From Saccharopolyspora endophytica (GTDB lineage: Bacteria; Actinomycetota; Actinomycetes; Mycobacteriales; Pseudonocardiaceae), in the NCBI RefSeq assembly GCF_018070075.1, contig NZ_JAGPXE010000007.1:124001-188000 (forward strand): a stretch of DNA of 64,000 nt, given 5' to 3'. The notes under the pieces are model-generated. The model ran no database searches. It saw nothing but the letters and a program-made list of their open reading frames with translations, and was not told the origin of the DNA. The position numbers and the translations under genes are program-made. Below, piece after piece: positions 43,644-53,022 of the stretch. Numbering within the stretch: the first letter of the stretch is position 1; each line of letters starts with the position of its first letter.

Positions 43644-45733
43644 TCCCAGGTGACGGTCATGGGCTTGGTGGGGCGGTCCAGGACCACGAAGCCGGGGTTG
43701 GTGTCCGGCTGGGGCGCGGTGTCGGGAATGGCGAATCGGACGGTGCTGGCGCGGAAGCCCTGGTCCCAAGTCGAGATCTCGACCGAGACCTGCTCGGCGA
43801 GTTCCTGCGCGTTGGGGCCGTGGCCGATGACGCCGACCTCGTAGCGTCGGCCGCCGTCCGGATCGGGGTCCGCGGCGCGGATGGTGAGGTAGGCGAGGCT
43901 GCCGTCGGCGGCGGTGGTGGCCATCGCCACCGAGGGGAACATCGGCCGCACAAGGCCGCTTTCCTTCGCAGCGGGAGCGACCTCCATGCGCATCAGCGGG
44001 TTGGGCAGGTGGCAAGCCAGCCAGAGATCCAGCCATTCGAAGGATTCCATCGGGACGAAGTGCACGCCGGTCCACACTTCGCAGGCAGGGCTGTCGAAGA
44101 CGCCGGTCAGGGTGTCCGGGTCGGTGGCGTGGTTGTTGTCCTTATGGATTTGCAGCGTCACCTCCCCGGTGCCGGTGAGGTCCAGAACGCGGCGAGCGTC
44201 GTCGCCAAGGCCACGCAGCGGCATGAAGATCGCCATCTCGCTGCCCAGGCTGCGCCAGCCGTCCTGGTCGCGTTCGAAGACGATGCTGCGAGAGGCACAA
44301 CCACGCAGGCGCACCGGAGCTACCAGACGTCCGCCGGGTGTGAGCTGGTCGAGCCAGGCAGCCGGGACCTCGTGGGCACCGACGGTAGCGATGACGCGGT
44401 CGAAAGGCGCAGTTTCTGGGTGGCCGAGTGCGCCGTCGGCGGCGACCGCCTCGACGTTGTCGATGCTGGCTGCGGCCAGGTGCTCGCGTGCTCCGGCGAC
44501 GAGGTCCTCGTCGATGTCGATCGTGGTGACATGCCCGTCGGCGCCGGTGAGGGTGGCCATCAGGGCGGCGTTGTAGCCGGTGGCCGCGCCGAGTTCGAGC
44601 AGCCGTTCGCCGGGCTGGATGCCGAGCTGTTCGAGCATCATGGCGACGATCTTGGGCTGGGACGCGGCGCTGATTCGGGTGCCGTCGCCCTCGTGTTTGG
44701 TGTAGACGGGCTCGTCGGCGTACGCCTCGACCAGGGGGACGTCGGGCAGGAACAGGTGTCGGGGCACCTGCCGGAACGCGGCCTCCACAGCGTCGGTGCG
44801 GACGGTGCCGTCCTTGACGAGGCGGTCGGCGAGCTTGGTACGCAGCTCGTCGGCGGAGCCGGTGGAAGCGTCACTGACGGTGGTTGTCATTGCGGGAACC
44901 CTAACGGTGTTGGAGGTGGTCCCGGCTGGTGCCTGCCGGGTAGGCGTGCTGTAAAAAACGGTGTCGACGGCCAGCGCGGCGAGGGTGGCCTGGTCGGTGC
45001 CGGAGAGACCGGCGCGGTTGGCGTGGAAGATGAAGTGGTGCGCCAGGACGGCGCGCAGGCCCCGCTCGAGGTGTCCGGCGCGAGCGAGTTCGGCGAGTTG
45101 GCGACCGGCCGTGTCGAACGCTGTCCACCAGGTCTCGGGAACCACGTCGGGGGCGACGTCGGCGACCTTGTGCGTGTTGGTGGTCATCAGTCGGCGCACG
45201 GCTTGGCTCAACCGCTCGGTGTGCGGAGAGTTGTTGGAGTGGGGTTGGGCGGTGGGCCGGAGCGCAGCCACCTTGTCCCAGACGTCGCCCTGCTCGAACC
45301 AGTCCAGCCCGGCGGCGCGCAGCATCGAGCTGAACAGCAGGACGGTGGTCTCTCTCTGACCCAAGGCAGCGGGTTTCGTGGCACGGGCGAGGCAGTGGCG
45401 ACTGTCGTGGTGAAACAGCGAGTGCGCGATGTCCATCGCGGCGGGTCCACCGAAGGCAAGGGTTTCGGGTTCGTAGATGCCGCGAGTCCAGCGCGCGAGA
45501 TGCCCATCGGCCTCCAGGTCGGACAGCAGCGTGTCGACCGCTTTCGTCTCGGGGTTGACCGGTTGGTAACGCAGCCGCCAGGCGGGTGTCTTGCGCAGGT
45601 GCCACCACGTGTCGAGTTCGCCGTCCTGTTGGGCCTGGTCGAGAGCGGGTACGAGCAGGGTCGCGGCGGTGTGCTCGGCCGTGGTCGGGTCGGCGAACTC
45701 GACCAGGTAGTGGTGCCAGCTGTCCGGCAGCAT
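43640..45733 (-). CDS. Dehydratase C-like domain fused to FxLD-system isoaspartate methyltransferase
   Basis: 697 aa. Residues 1 to about 270 are a thiopeptide/lantibiotic dehydratase C-terminal-type domain (WHHYLVEFADPTTAEH at the start, WWHLRKTPAWRLRYQP near 43). Residues about 285-697 are a protein-isoaspartate-type O-methyltransferase with LELGAATGYNAAL near 375 and the long C-terminal extension of the FxLD methyltransferases. Related LanS enzymes methylate a core aspartate, which closes to a succinimide and yields isoaspartate. The precursor has an Asp-Asp-Gly in its core, a fitting target. An internal Met near 282 might mark an old gene boundary. Confidence 0.85.
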   Translation of the reverse strand: MLPDSWHHYLVEFADPTTAEHTAATLLVPALDQAQQDGELDTWWHLRKTPAWRLRYQPVNPETKAVDTLLSDLEADGHLARWTRGIYEPETLAFGGPAAMDIAHSLFHHDSRHCLARATKPAALGQRETTVLLFSSMLRAAGLDWFEQGDVWDKVAALRPTAQPHSNNSPHTERLSQAVRRLMTTNTHKVADVAPDVVPETWWTAFDTAGRQLAELARAGHLERGLRAVLAHHFIFHANRAGLSGTDQATLAALAVDTVFYSTPTRQAPAGTTSNTVRVPAMTTTVSDASTGSADELRTKLADRLVKDGTVRTDAVEAAFRQVPRHLFLPDVPLVEAYADEPVYTKHEGDGTRISAASQPKIVAMMLEQLGIQPGERLLELGAATGYNAALMATLTGADGHVTTIDIDEDLVAGAREHLAAASIDNVEAVAADGALGHPETAPFDRVIATVGAHEVPAAWLDQLTPGGRLVAPVRLRGCASRSIVFERDQDGWRSLGSEMAIFMPLRGLGDDARRVLDLTGTGEVTLQIHKDNNHATDPDTLTGVFDSPACEVWTGVHFVPMESFEWLDLWLACHLPNPLMRMEVAPAAKESGLVRPMFPSVAMATTAADGSLAYLTIRAADPDPDGGRRYEVGVIGHGPNAQELAEQVSVEISTWDQGFRASTVRFAIPDTAPQPDTNPGFVVLDRPTKPMTVTWE

Positions 45734-45778
45734 CAGCGCGGAATCTCCTCTCGGTCGGACGGATCGCGTTCGGACGGA

Positions 45779-47029
45779 TCAGGTGATGAGCAGGCCGGTG
45801 CCCCAGCCTGTCGCGGGCTCGATCTCAGCGGCGAGGGCAGCTAGGCCGACCCCGGCAGCGCCTTCGAGGAAGCCGGGGCCTTCGGGAACGGCCTGGGCGC
45901 AGGCGCGGTGCAGCATCTCGGTGGCCAGCGCGCGGAGTCGGGAAGCGGCCGGCTCCGGTGTGTCGATGGCGGTATGAGCGGTGATCCGGGCGAGTCCGGC
46001 GTAGCCGTGGCACAGCGAAGCGTCGCTGATCAACGCATCCTGTTCCGGGTCGGTCACCGCACTGATCACGGCTTCCTCGGCGATCTGGCGGCGATCGGCG
46101 TCGTCGAGGGCCAGGGCGGCGAGGTGCAGGGTGCGGGCGATGCCCGCTGTTCCGTAGCACCAGCTCGGGCGTCGGCTGGCCCCGCTGTGCCGCACGTACA
46201 TCGGCGTCGAACGCGCCTCGTCTCGGGTGACCATGTAGGGCCACCGGTGCCCGCTCGGAGTGCTTATGCGCCAGGAGTCCAGCCACGCGCAGATCGTCGC
46301 GACGGCCTGGCGCTGCCCGTCCACGGCGATGCCCCGGCGCAGGGCCTGGGCCAGCAGTGCCAGCGGGCCGCCGATGCCGTGTGCTACGCCGAAGTTGCCG
46401 TGGCCTCCGGGGAACTCGTCGTCCTCGTGGCCGGTGGGACCGGTGAGGGTCCACCACCCCGGCAGGGCCTCTCCTTCGACCATCACCGGTTGGGTGAGCC
46501 GCACGAGGGCGCCCAGAACGGCCGGCAGGGCGGTGCCGTCGGGGTCGTGGTGCAGCAGATGGGCACCGAGACCAGCGAGGCCCCGAATCGTGTCGAACTC
46601 GGCCATCTGCGGCAACATCCCGACGACGTCCATGCGCTCGTGGGCCTTGTCGACGCGGTTGTGGGCGTCGGCGGCGATCTGCCGGGTCAAGGGCGTGAGG
46701 GCGGACTGGTACGTGCCGGGACGGACTGTGGCGGCTCCCGCGAGGGCGCGCGCGACTGCCGGCGCGCCGTAGAACAAGCCGGTGCTCGCTCCGGCGGTGA
46801 TCGGCTTGCTGGTGACGGCGGTCAGCCAGTCATGGGCGCGGTCGAACGGCCGTATCCCGGCGGCTGCCAGCTCGATGTGCAGCAGTGCCACACCAGGAGC
46901 GCCGTGGGCGAGGGATTGGTGCCACCACGGCTCGTCCGTGGGCAGGTGGGGGGCGTCCGGCCGGGCGAGGCGATCGGCGATCCCCGTCGCGTACTCGACC
47001 GCGGCATCCGAGGCGAGGTCGGCGTTCAT
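45779..47029 (-). CDS. lanC: Lanthionine cyclase LanC
   Basis: 416 aa. The double-barrel GxxG repeats are visible, with GNFGVAHGIGGPLALL at 212-227. The zinc ligands are present as WCYG (Cys291) and LCHG (Cys340, His341). It adds cysteine thiols to dehydrated Ser/Thr to close (methyl)lanthionine rings. ATG at 47029 overlaps the LanB stop by ATGA; 20 upstream in-frame codons are discarded. A 45-base gap precedes the fusion methyltransferase gene. Confidence 0.92.
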   Translation of the reverse strand: MNADLASDAAVEYATGIADRLARPDAPHLPTDEPWWHQSLAHGAPGVALLHIELAAAGIRPFDRAHDWLTAVTSKPITAGASTGLFYGAPAVARALAGAATVRPGTYQSALTPLTRQIAADAHNRVDKAHERMDVVGMLPQMAEFDTIRGLAGLGAHLLHHDPDGTALPAVLGALVRLTQPVMVEGEALPGWWTLTGPTGHEDDEFPGGHGNFGVAHGIGGPLALLAQALRRGIAVDGQRQAVATICAWLDSWRISTPSGHRWPYMVTRDEARSTPMYVRHSGASRRPSWCYGTAGIARTLHLAALALDDADRRQIAEEAVISAVTDPEQDALISDASLCHGYAGLARITAHTAIDTPEPAASRLRALATEMLHRACAQAVPEGPGFLEGAAGVGLAALAAEIEPATGWGTGLLIT

Positions 47030-50000
47030 CGCGGTCCTCCGGTGCGGGCGGCGAAGGTCAGGGCCGCGGTCCGGGCCAGGTAAAGGCACACCGCCTTGTC
47101 GTCGGGCTCGATGCCGTAGGCCCGCAGGAAGTGCGTGTGCAGCAACGAGCCCAAGGCGGCGTCCGGGTCGACGCCCTCGGCCTCAGCCCCGGACAGGTGC
47201 GCTCGGTAGGCAGCTACGGTCTGGGCGCGCTCGGCCCATGTCGCGACGACCGAAGCCGCACCCGGCGTGCTGCGCAAGGCGCGGAAATTCTCGGAGGGGT
47301 CGGCGAGGCATTGTGCCTCGGTGAACACCGGCCGGGGCACGACGGTAGGAGGTTTGGCCGGGACATGGTCGACCAGCCACCGCATCCCGGCCTCGGTCCC
47401 TCCCATGAAGGCGACGGCGATGGCGGCGAAGTTCGCCGCGGCCAGAGCATGGTCGTGCGGTCGCGCGGGCCAGGCGAGCTCGGCGAGCACGGCGCGGGAG
47501 TCAGCCGTGAAGAACGCCTCGACGGCTGATAGTGCCGCACCTGAGCCCCAGCGGCCGGTCTCCGGGTAGGAGGTCGCGAAAGCGATGTCGCGCAGCAGGC
47601 CGAGGCGGCGGAGCCGGTCGGCCCAGGCGCTGACCCGGCCGGCCGCCTCGCCGAACACCACTGGCTCAGTGCTGAGGAGACTGATCCGCAAGCGCAGGTA
47701 GTGCTCGTTGCCCTCGCGGAATCGCAGAAACCACCACCGCGGTTGGGCATCGCCCCACTCCGCCAGCAGTGCGGGCAGGTGCTTGGCGAGCACGGTGTTG
47801 TGACGTTGCGGGTCGCCGTAGAGCTTGGCGAACAGCATGGGGGAACCACCCGGCGACAGCCCGTGCTCACCTGGCCGGACGATCCGCTGGGGCGTCGGGC
47901 GCGGTGGCCGCGTCGTGGCCTGCGGCTGACAGCTGGCCATGGGCACGACGACGTCGTGAGCACGGCCATCGAGCCATCCGGCGGCGTCCTCAGCGGGTCC
48001 TTCCTCCAGCACCGCGTGGGGGTGGGTACCGAGGTGCTCGCGCAGCAGGACCCGGTGTGCGTCCTCGACGAGATCGAGCGGCAACCGCCAGTCCCCGTCG
48101 ACCAGGAACACCGCCTGCGGGAGGCGGCGGCGGGTGCGCCACTCGGCCAGGGCGCTGTCCCAGGTCGCCCAGCTGGAGGTCCGGTCGGGAAGGTCGGCTG
48201 CGGCCAACCGCCACCGGGCCGGGGACAGCACGATGCGGCCGAAGCGCAGCCGAGGAAGAAACGGCAACGTGGCCGCCGTGCCCCAGTCGAAGTCGGTGAC
48301 CTCCGCGCAGTGTGCGCGGGTCAGTTCGACCAGGAGGCGGGCCAGCGGCGGAGTGTGTTTGCGTAGGTTGAGTGCGTGCAAGCCCCACGCTTCGACCCTC
48401 GCGCCGAGGGCGGGTGCGGTCAGATACAGGCGGTCGCTGTCGCAACTGACCGCCAAGTCCGCCGCCGTGAGGACCGCCGTTGACGCGGCGGTGTCGCGGT
48501 GTTCGGCGAGGCTGACGATGGTTGGCAGGACCTGGGCGCTGCGGGCGACGTGTGCGGTGGCGGGGTCCAGAGGCGGGAATGACAACTGGGCCTGGATTAC
48601 CCCGTCAGACGCGGGCGGGGCGAGCGGCGTGATCAGCATTCGGCGGTCGTGTTCGTCGAACAGGTGCAGGAAACGGCCGCTGACGACGCCGGCCGATCGC
48701 GAGACTGAGGTAACGACGAGCTGGAAGTTGCCCTGCTTCAGGGCTTGCAGGCTCGGGGAGTCGACACGGGCGCACAACTCGAGGTGCGAGGGCAGCCGCA
48801 TCGAGTGCACAGGCGCCAGCTCCAGCTCGGCGATCAACCTCTCGCCGAGGACGACCTCTTGCTGACCGTCCAACGCGGCGGCCTGGGCCAACGCCAGCAG
48901 CCGTTCGTCCCGAGGCGTCTGCTGGGGTCGTGTGACCACTCCGCTGGTGCCGGGGTAGCCGTCAGGCCAGCCGATCCCGCTGTCGGCAATGACCTCGAGC
49001 AGTGGCACCTGTGCGCCGGTGCCGAACCGCTGGTAGAAGCGTCGGTGGAAGTCCGCCCAGGCTGCCGTACCGCTGGCGCGGGAGGTCAGGCGCGCCAGGA
49101 CCAGCGCGGCACGTTCCGCTTCGCGGGCGACTGCGCTGGGGAGCACGACGTCCAGGTCCAGCCGCAGGTCGACCGTGACTGGGCTCCGCCGTGACGGAGC
49201 CAGGCGGCTCATGGACGCGGCGGCGTCGGTCCGTAGCCTGCGCCGCGCTTCCGCTGGGCTGTTCCGATGTCGCCGCAACATGTCGTGGATGTCGTTCAGC
49301 GTCATGCACCGCTCGGTGGCAGCCTCGCCGACCGTGGCCAGCTCGCGCACCAAGTGGCCAAGTGCGTCGGGCTCCGTGCTCGGCGCATGGAGGTTGGTGA
49401 CGAGCACGCGACGAGCGACCAACGTGGCCAGCAAGCCGGTCACCGTGCTCCCGGCGGTGCTCGGGAACTCGGCCTGTACCTGCTCGCGCATGTCATCGAA
49501 AGGAATCGGTGTCCGCGCAGCTCGCACGGCCGCGCGCACCGGGCCGGTGTAGCGAAGTTCGACTTCGACTGCGCCGGTGCCTCGATGGTTGACGGTCGGC
49601 TGGTACGGAACCACAAGCCGCTCACCGCGCACCATCAACGTGGAGTTCGCGACGAGGACCAAGCGCTCCAGGATCTCGGCCTGACCTTCCAACCGTCGGA
49701 TGACCTCGGCCAGCCACCCGGCGTCGGCCGCAGCGTCCGCGCGATGATCATCACCCCAACGCTGAGAGGGATCCGCGTCGAACCGCGCGGCGGTGACCCC
49801 GGCGAACAAGCCGTTGGGAGTCGGACGGCCGGTCAACCGTGCCAGGTACCGCAGAACGGACAGCACCACGCGCCGGGATTCGCGCTCGCTGGCAACCTGA
49901 GCGCCACACAGGTTGTGGACGCGGTCAGCAAGGACAGGGCTGGCCAGGCCGATGGCGTCACGGACGGCTTCGACCTCCCACACTTCGCGCAGCCAGTCCA

Positions 50001-50139
50001 CCCACGCGGTGACGGCGTCGGCCCCGGTCGCGGTCAGCGTCGGCCACGGCGGAAGTTTCAGCTCGCCCTCTGCAACAGCCCGGACCAACAGGCCACCCGC
50101 GGCTCGAAAGCCGACGCGGTCGGGCAAGGCCGTGGACAC
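47026..50139 (-). CDS. lanB: Lanthipeptide dehydratase LanB (class I, full length)
   Basis: 1037 aa. The glutamylation domain occupies roughly residues 1-700 (TGRPTPNGLFAGVTAARF near 105) and the elimination (SpaB-C) domain about 750-1037 (LFAKLYGDPQRHNTVL, WWFLRFREGNEHYLRLR). It glutamylates Ser/Thr of the precursor from Glu-tRNA and eliminates to Dha/Dhb. GTG at 50139 has GAGAGG upstream. The extra 27 codons back to 50220 run through the intergenic hairpin, so they are rejected. Confidence 0.92.
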   Translation of the reverse strand: MSTALPDRVGFRAAGGLLVRAVAEGELKLPPWPTLTATGADAVTAWVDWLREVWEVEAVRDAIGLASPVLADRVHNLCGAQVASERESRRVVLSVLRYLARLTGRPTPNGLFAGVTAARFDADPSQRWGDDHRADAAADAGWLAEVIRRLEGQAEILERLVLVANSTLMVRGERLVVPYQPTVNHRGTGAVEVELRYTGPVRAAVRAARTPIPFDDMREQVQAEFPSTAGSTVTGLLATLVARRVLVTNLHAPSTEPDALGHLVRELATVGEAATERCMTLNDIHDMLRRHRNSPAEARRRLRTDAAASMSRLAPSRRSPVTVDLRLDLDVVLPSAVAREAERAALVLARLTSRASGTAAWADFHRRFYQRFGTGAQVPLLEVIADSGIGWPDGYPGTSGVVTRPQQTPRDERLLALAQAAALDGQQEVVLGERLIAELELAPVHSMRLPSHLELCARVDSPSLQALKQGNFQLVVTSVSRSAGVVSGRFLHLFDEHDRRMLITPLAPPASDGVIQAQLSFPPLDPATAHVARSAQVLPTIVSLAEHRDTAASTAVLTAADLAVSCDSDRLYLTAPALGARVEAWGLHALNLRKHTPPLARLLVELTRAHCAEVTDFDWGTAATLPFLPRLRFGRIVLSPARWRLAAADLPDRTSSWATWDSALAEWRTRRRLPQAVFLVDGDWRLPLDLVEDAHRVLLREHLGTHPHAVLEEGPAEDAAGWLDGRAHDVVVPMASCQPQATTRPPRPTPQRIVRPGEHGLSPGGSPMLFAKLYGDPQRHNTVLAKHLPALLAEWGDAQPRWWFLRFREGNEHYLRLRISLLSTEPVVFGEAAGRVSAWADRLRRLGLLRDIAFATSYPETGRWGSGAALSAVEAFFTADSRAVLAELAWPARPHDHALAAANFAAIAVAFMGGTEAGMRWLVDHVPAKPPTVVPRPVFTEAQCLADPSENFRALRSTPGAASVVATWAERAQTVAAYRAHLSGAEAEGVDPDAALGSLLHTHFLRAYGIEPDDKAVCLYLARTAALTFAARTGGPR

Positions 50140-50168
50140 GGGACACCTCTCCAAAGCGACGGATGGAA

Positions 50169-50208
50169 ACCGGACGCCCGCCCAAGAAGCCCCTGGCGGG
50201 CGTCCGGT
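50169..50208 (-). terminator. Attenuator-like hairpin between precursor and LanB
   Basis: ACCGGACGCCCGCC and its exact complement pair over 14 bp with a 12-base loop. It begins 13 bases after the precursor stop and 30 bases before the LanB GTG. A partial terminator here would give many precursor transcripts per enzyme transcript. Confidence 0.75.
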
Positions 50209-50220
50209 CGCTCGTGACAA

Positions 50221-50406
50221 TCAGGCGGCGCTGATGCAGGTCGACTTCTCGCACGTCGTCCCGCAGCCGTCATCCGTCATGTTGATCAGATGCGCCGGGT
50301 CCACCACCTCGACCAGCGTGATGTCGAGGTCGAACTCCGAGCCCATCTCGACCTCCGCGGCGGGCGTGGCCACCGTGGTCGGCGACCACTCCATCTGAAC
50401 CGTCAC
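50221..50406 (-). CDS. lanA: FxLD-family lanthipeptide precursor
   Basis: 61 aa. The leader carries the family motif FDLDI at residues 25-29. The C-terminal part reads TDDGCGTTCEKSTCISAA (44-61), with Cys48, Cys52 and Cys57 and six Ser/Thr (T44, T50, T51, S55, T56, S59), enough for three rings. Asp46-Gly47 is a good site for methylation-driven isoaspartate formation. GTG at 50406 has AAGGAGG four bases upstream, a strong signal. It is first gene of the lan operon; no leader protease gene is nearby. Confidence 0.9.
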   Translation of the reverse strand: MTVQMEWSPTTVATPAAEVEMGSEFDLDITLVEVVDPAHLINMTDDGCGTTCEKSTCISAA

Positions 50407-50856
50407 AGATCCTCCTTCGTGGGTTTTACGCTCCGAGTCCCGGCGAGTCGGCCGTGACTTCGCCCGCCAGGCGGACCAGCCCGGAACTCGACCGAGGTAC
50501 CGAGCGCTCCCGCCAGCACACCCGCGAGCGGAATTCCATCGAAGTGGAGGGCAGTCCTACCACCACACACCCCTCGACGGCACGTCCCGGTGAAAGACGC
50601 TTCCGGATACTCGGGCTGCGCCGAAGCGGAAGCTCGCCCGGACCGCAGCGATATCAGTCAAACCCCTGGTGATCAACGATAGCCAGAGCGCCGACGCGGC
50701 GTCGATGAGGCGGCAATGAGGCGTCATCACCTCTGACCTGCATAAACGCCTTTTCAGAGGCGGTAGTCCGAACGGGTACAGCTCGCCGAGCGGGTGATCA
50801 GCCTTGACCCGTAGCTGGCTATCGTGGCAGGTGACCGACGGGGTGAGGTGGTGTTC
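50407..50856. other. 450-bp divergent promoter region of the lan cluster
   Basis: Holds the promoters of lanA (leftward) and the XRE gene (rightward). I see no gene, and no dyad strong enough to call an operator. Confidence 0.6.
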
Positions 50857-52140
50857 ATGAGTGACCGACGAGATGCCTTCGCCGCGCGGCGTGAGCAGAT
50901 GGGCTACACCCAGGAGAGCTTCGGCGCGGCGGTGGGCGTGGAGTTCTCCACGGTCGGACGCTGGGAACGCGGCACCCTGACCCCGCAGCCGTACCGTCGA
51001 CCGTGTTTGGCTAAGACCCTCGATGTGAGCCTCGACCAGTTGGATGCGTTGCTCACGCCGAACCGGCAAGCTTCTACCGTTGCCACTGAACCAGCCGACC
51101 CTGCGGAGGCCGACGACATGAACCGTCGTGACCTGCTGCGCTTGTTCAGCATGACCGGCGCGTTGCTCGCGCTGCCTGCTGGCGAGACAGTACTCGGCGA
51201 CGTCGACCGGCTCGCCGCCACAGCTCACGCGGGCACGGTGGACACGGCGGGAGCAGCGGAGTTCGCCCAGCTCAACTCCCACCTGTGGCGCGTGTACGCA
51301 CTGTCGCCGACCAAGGCCCAGGTGCTGCCGCTGGTCCGAGCCCAACTCGGTGTACTCAGCGACTCCTTGCGACGACCGCAGACACCGACCATCCGACAAC
51401 GGCTCTGCGAGCTGACCGCCGACCTCTTCCAGTTGGCGGGGGAAATCTTCTTCGACGGCAACCGATACACCGACGCCGCTCACTGCTACACGCTTGCGGC
51501 AACAGCGAGCAAGGAGGCCGTCGCTTCCGACCTGTGGGCCTGCGCGTTGACCAGGCATGCTTTCGTCGCCGTGTACGAGCGCCGATTCGCGGATGCCGCG
51601 CCGATGCTCGACGTGGCCGCCACCATCGCACGTCGAGGCGACCCCAGCCTGTCGACCCGACACTGGGTCGCCGTGGTGCAGGCCGAGACCTTCGCCGGCC
51701 TCGGCGACTTTGACTCCTGCCAACATGCCCTCGACACCGCTGCTGAGGTCCAGCGCCTACGGGGCCAGGTGCACAACGGCGGCTGGCTCCGGTTTGATGG
51801 CTCCCGCTTGGCTGAAGAACGCGGAACCTGCTACGTCACGCTGGGCCGCCACGACCTAGCTGAAGCGGCTCTGGTCGACGCCCTGCAGGGCACCTTGACC
51901 GCCCGCCGGAAAGCAGGCGTCCTGACCGACCTGGCGATGATCGGCGTGCACCGTCGCGACCCGGACCAGGTCGTCACCTACGCCGACACCGTCCTGACTA
52001 CCGCCCGCCAGACCCGCTCGGGGGTCATCGCACAGAAGCTGCGGGTCCTTCAGCCACACCTTGCTTCCTTGCTCAACGACCAACAAATCCAGCGACTCGA
52101 TGCCGAGATCACCAAACTCGTCGGCAACCGCGCCGCGTGA
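50857..52140 (+). CDS. XRE-family regulator of the lanthipeptide cluster
   Basis: 427 aa. Helix-turn-helix at residues 5-60 (MGYTQESFGAAVGVEFSTVG with WERGTLTPQP). A twin-hydrophobic stretch around 90-110 (RRDLLRLFSMTGALLALPAG) follows and then TPR-like helices to the end. ATG at 50857 has GAGGTGG upstream. It is divergent from lanA, the usual place for the cluster's regulator, and has paralogues at 30693 and (truncated) 53318. Confidence 0.85.
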   Translation: MSDRRDAFAARREQMGYTQESFGAAVGVEFSTVGRWERGTLTPQPYRRPCLAKTLDVSLDQLDALLTPNRQASTVATEPADPAEADDMNRRDLLRLFSMTGALLALPAGETVLGDVDRLAATAHAGTVDTAGAAEFAQLNSHLWRVYALSPTKAQVLPLVRAQLGVLSDSLRRPQTPTIRQRLCELTADLFQLAGEIFFDGNRYTDAAHCYTLAATASKEAVASDLWACALTRHAFVAVYERRFADAAPMLDVAATIARRGDPSLSTRHWVAVVQAETFAGLGDFDSCQHALDTAAEVQRLRGQVHNGGWLRFDGSRLAEERGTCYVTLGRHDLAEAALVDALQGTLTARRKAGVLTDLAMIGVHRRDPDQVVTYADTVLTTARQTRSGVIAQKLRVLQPHLASLLNDQQIQRLDAEITKLVGNRAA

Positions 52141-52154
52141 TGGAGGACGACCGA

Positions 52155-52514
52155 ATGCACAACGACCGTGGCCGCGTGTTCCGCGAGGCGTGGATCGCCG
52201 GAGTCACCAAGCACTACCCCGGTGAGCCGAAGCCTGGCTACATCACCCCGTGGGACCAGACCCCCGACTGGGAACGCGACGCCGCGACCGCCGTGTACGA
52301 CCAGGTCGTCGCCTTCATCAAGGCCACCGACGGCGCCACCACCAAACTGACCCCAGACCAGAAAGGCCGCTTTGTGGCGTTGTGCTGGATCGGCCAGATC
52401 TTCAAGCACTTCCCCGAGCCGAAGCCGTCGTACGTCGCGGACTGGAACGATTTGCCGGACTGGCAGAAGGCGACGGATATCGACATCTTCGAGCGCATCG
52501 AACGCGATGCCTGA
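52155..52514 (+). CDS. Conserved small protein co-transcribed with the XRE regulator
   Basis: 119 aa built of two related halves: FREAWIAGVTKHYPGEPKPG with DWERDAA, then FVALCWIGQIFKHFPEPKPS with DWQKATD. So it is an internal duplication of an (F)...HxPxEPKPxY...W...DW unit. Function unknown. ATG at 52155 has GGAGG eight bases upstream; GTG/ATG at 52137/52140 overlap the XRE stop but have no signal. It overlaps the Nudix gene by 8 bases. Confidence 0.65.
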   Translation: MHNDRGRVFREAWIAGVTKHYPGEPKPGYITPWDQTPDWERDAATAVYDQVVAFIKATDGATTKLTPDQKGRFVALCWIGQIFKHFPEPKPSYVADWNDLPDWQKATDIDIFERIERDA

Positions 52515-53022
52515 CCAGGCGACGATCGACGCTGCGGCCGTCGATGCTCGCCTTGCCGAGACCGAGTACGACGACGCTCAGGCGTGGCTACACGCACGTT
52601 CGACCGCGTTGGAGCCGCTCGCAGCCGAGGTCTGGGTCACCGACCCGGAGCACCGCCACGTGCTGCTCGTGCGGCACCGGGTGCGAGGCTGGGTACCGCC
52701 TGGCGGAACCGTCGAGCCAGGCGAGACGCCTCGAGCCGCAGCAGCCCGTGAACTCTTGGAGGAGACCGGCCTGCTGGGCGAGCTGCTGTCAGTGCCGGCG
52801 GCCGTCGCTGTCCGCTCTTTCCGCGCCGACTGGACGCCAACGCTGAGCCTGTCCTACGGAGCCGTCATCAACCGCGACGCGCCACTCGGCGGGGAGAAGG
52901 GACAGCCGCCGAAGTGGGTCGACCTGGACGAATCGTGGGAGAGCGTGTTCCCCGAGGATCGCGACCGAATCCGCGCGTATGTGCGCAGGCTCGCGGCAGA
53001 GCACGCGGTCGAGGCGCGCTGA
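52507..53022 (+). CDS. Nudix hydrolase
   Basis: 171 aa. The Nudix box is complete: GTVEPGE, seven residues, then RELLEETGL. An N-terminal helical part of 40 residues precedes the fold. Substrate unknown. It overlaps the small-protein gene upstream, so the XRE, small protein and Nudix genes form one unit; Nudix genes recur beside this regulator family (another lies at 29717). Confidence 0.85.
   Translation: MPDQATIDAAAVDARLAETEYDDAQAWLHARSTALEPLAAEVWVTDPEHRHVLLVRHRVRGWVPPGGTVEPGETPRAAAARELLEETGLLGELLSVPAAVAVRSFRADWTPTLSLSYGAVINRDAPLGGEKGQPPKWVDLDESWESVFPEDRDRIRAYVRRLAAEHAVEAR

Noticed and set aside
43529..45844. 771-codon plus-strand open frame
   Set aside because: Exactly opposite the dehydratase-C/methyltransferase fusion, Gly/Val/Arg-rich and without domains; a shadow frame.
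50140..50220. N-terminal extension of LanB
   Set aside because: It would translate through the 14-bp stem between lanA and lanB; GTG 50139 has a proper ribosome-binding site and gives the usual family N terminus.
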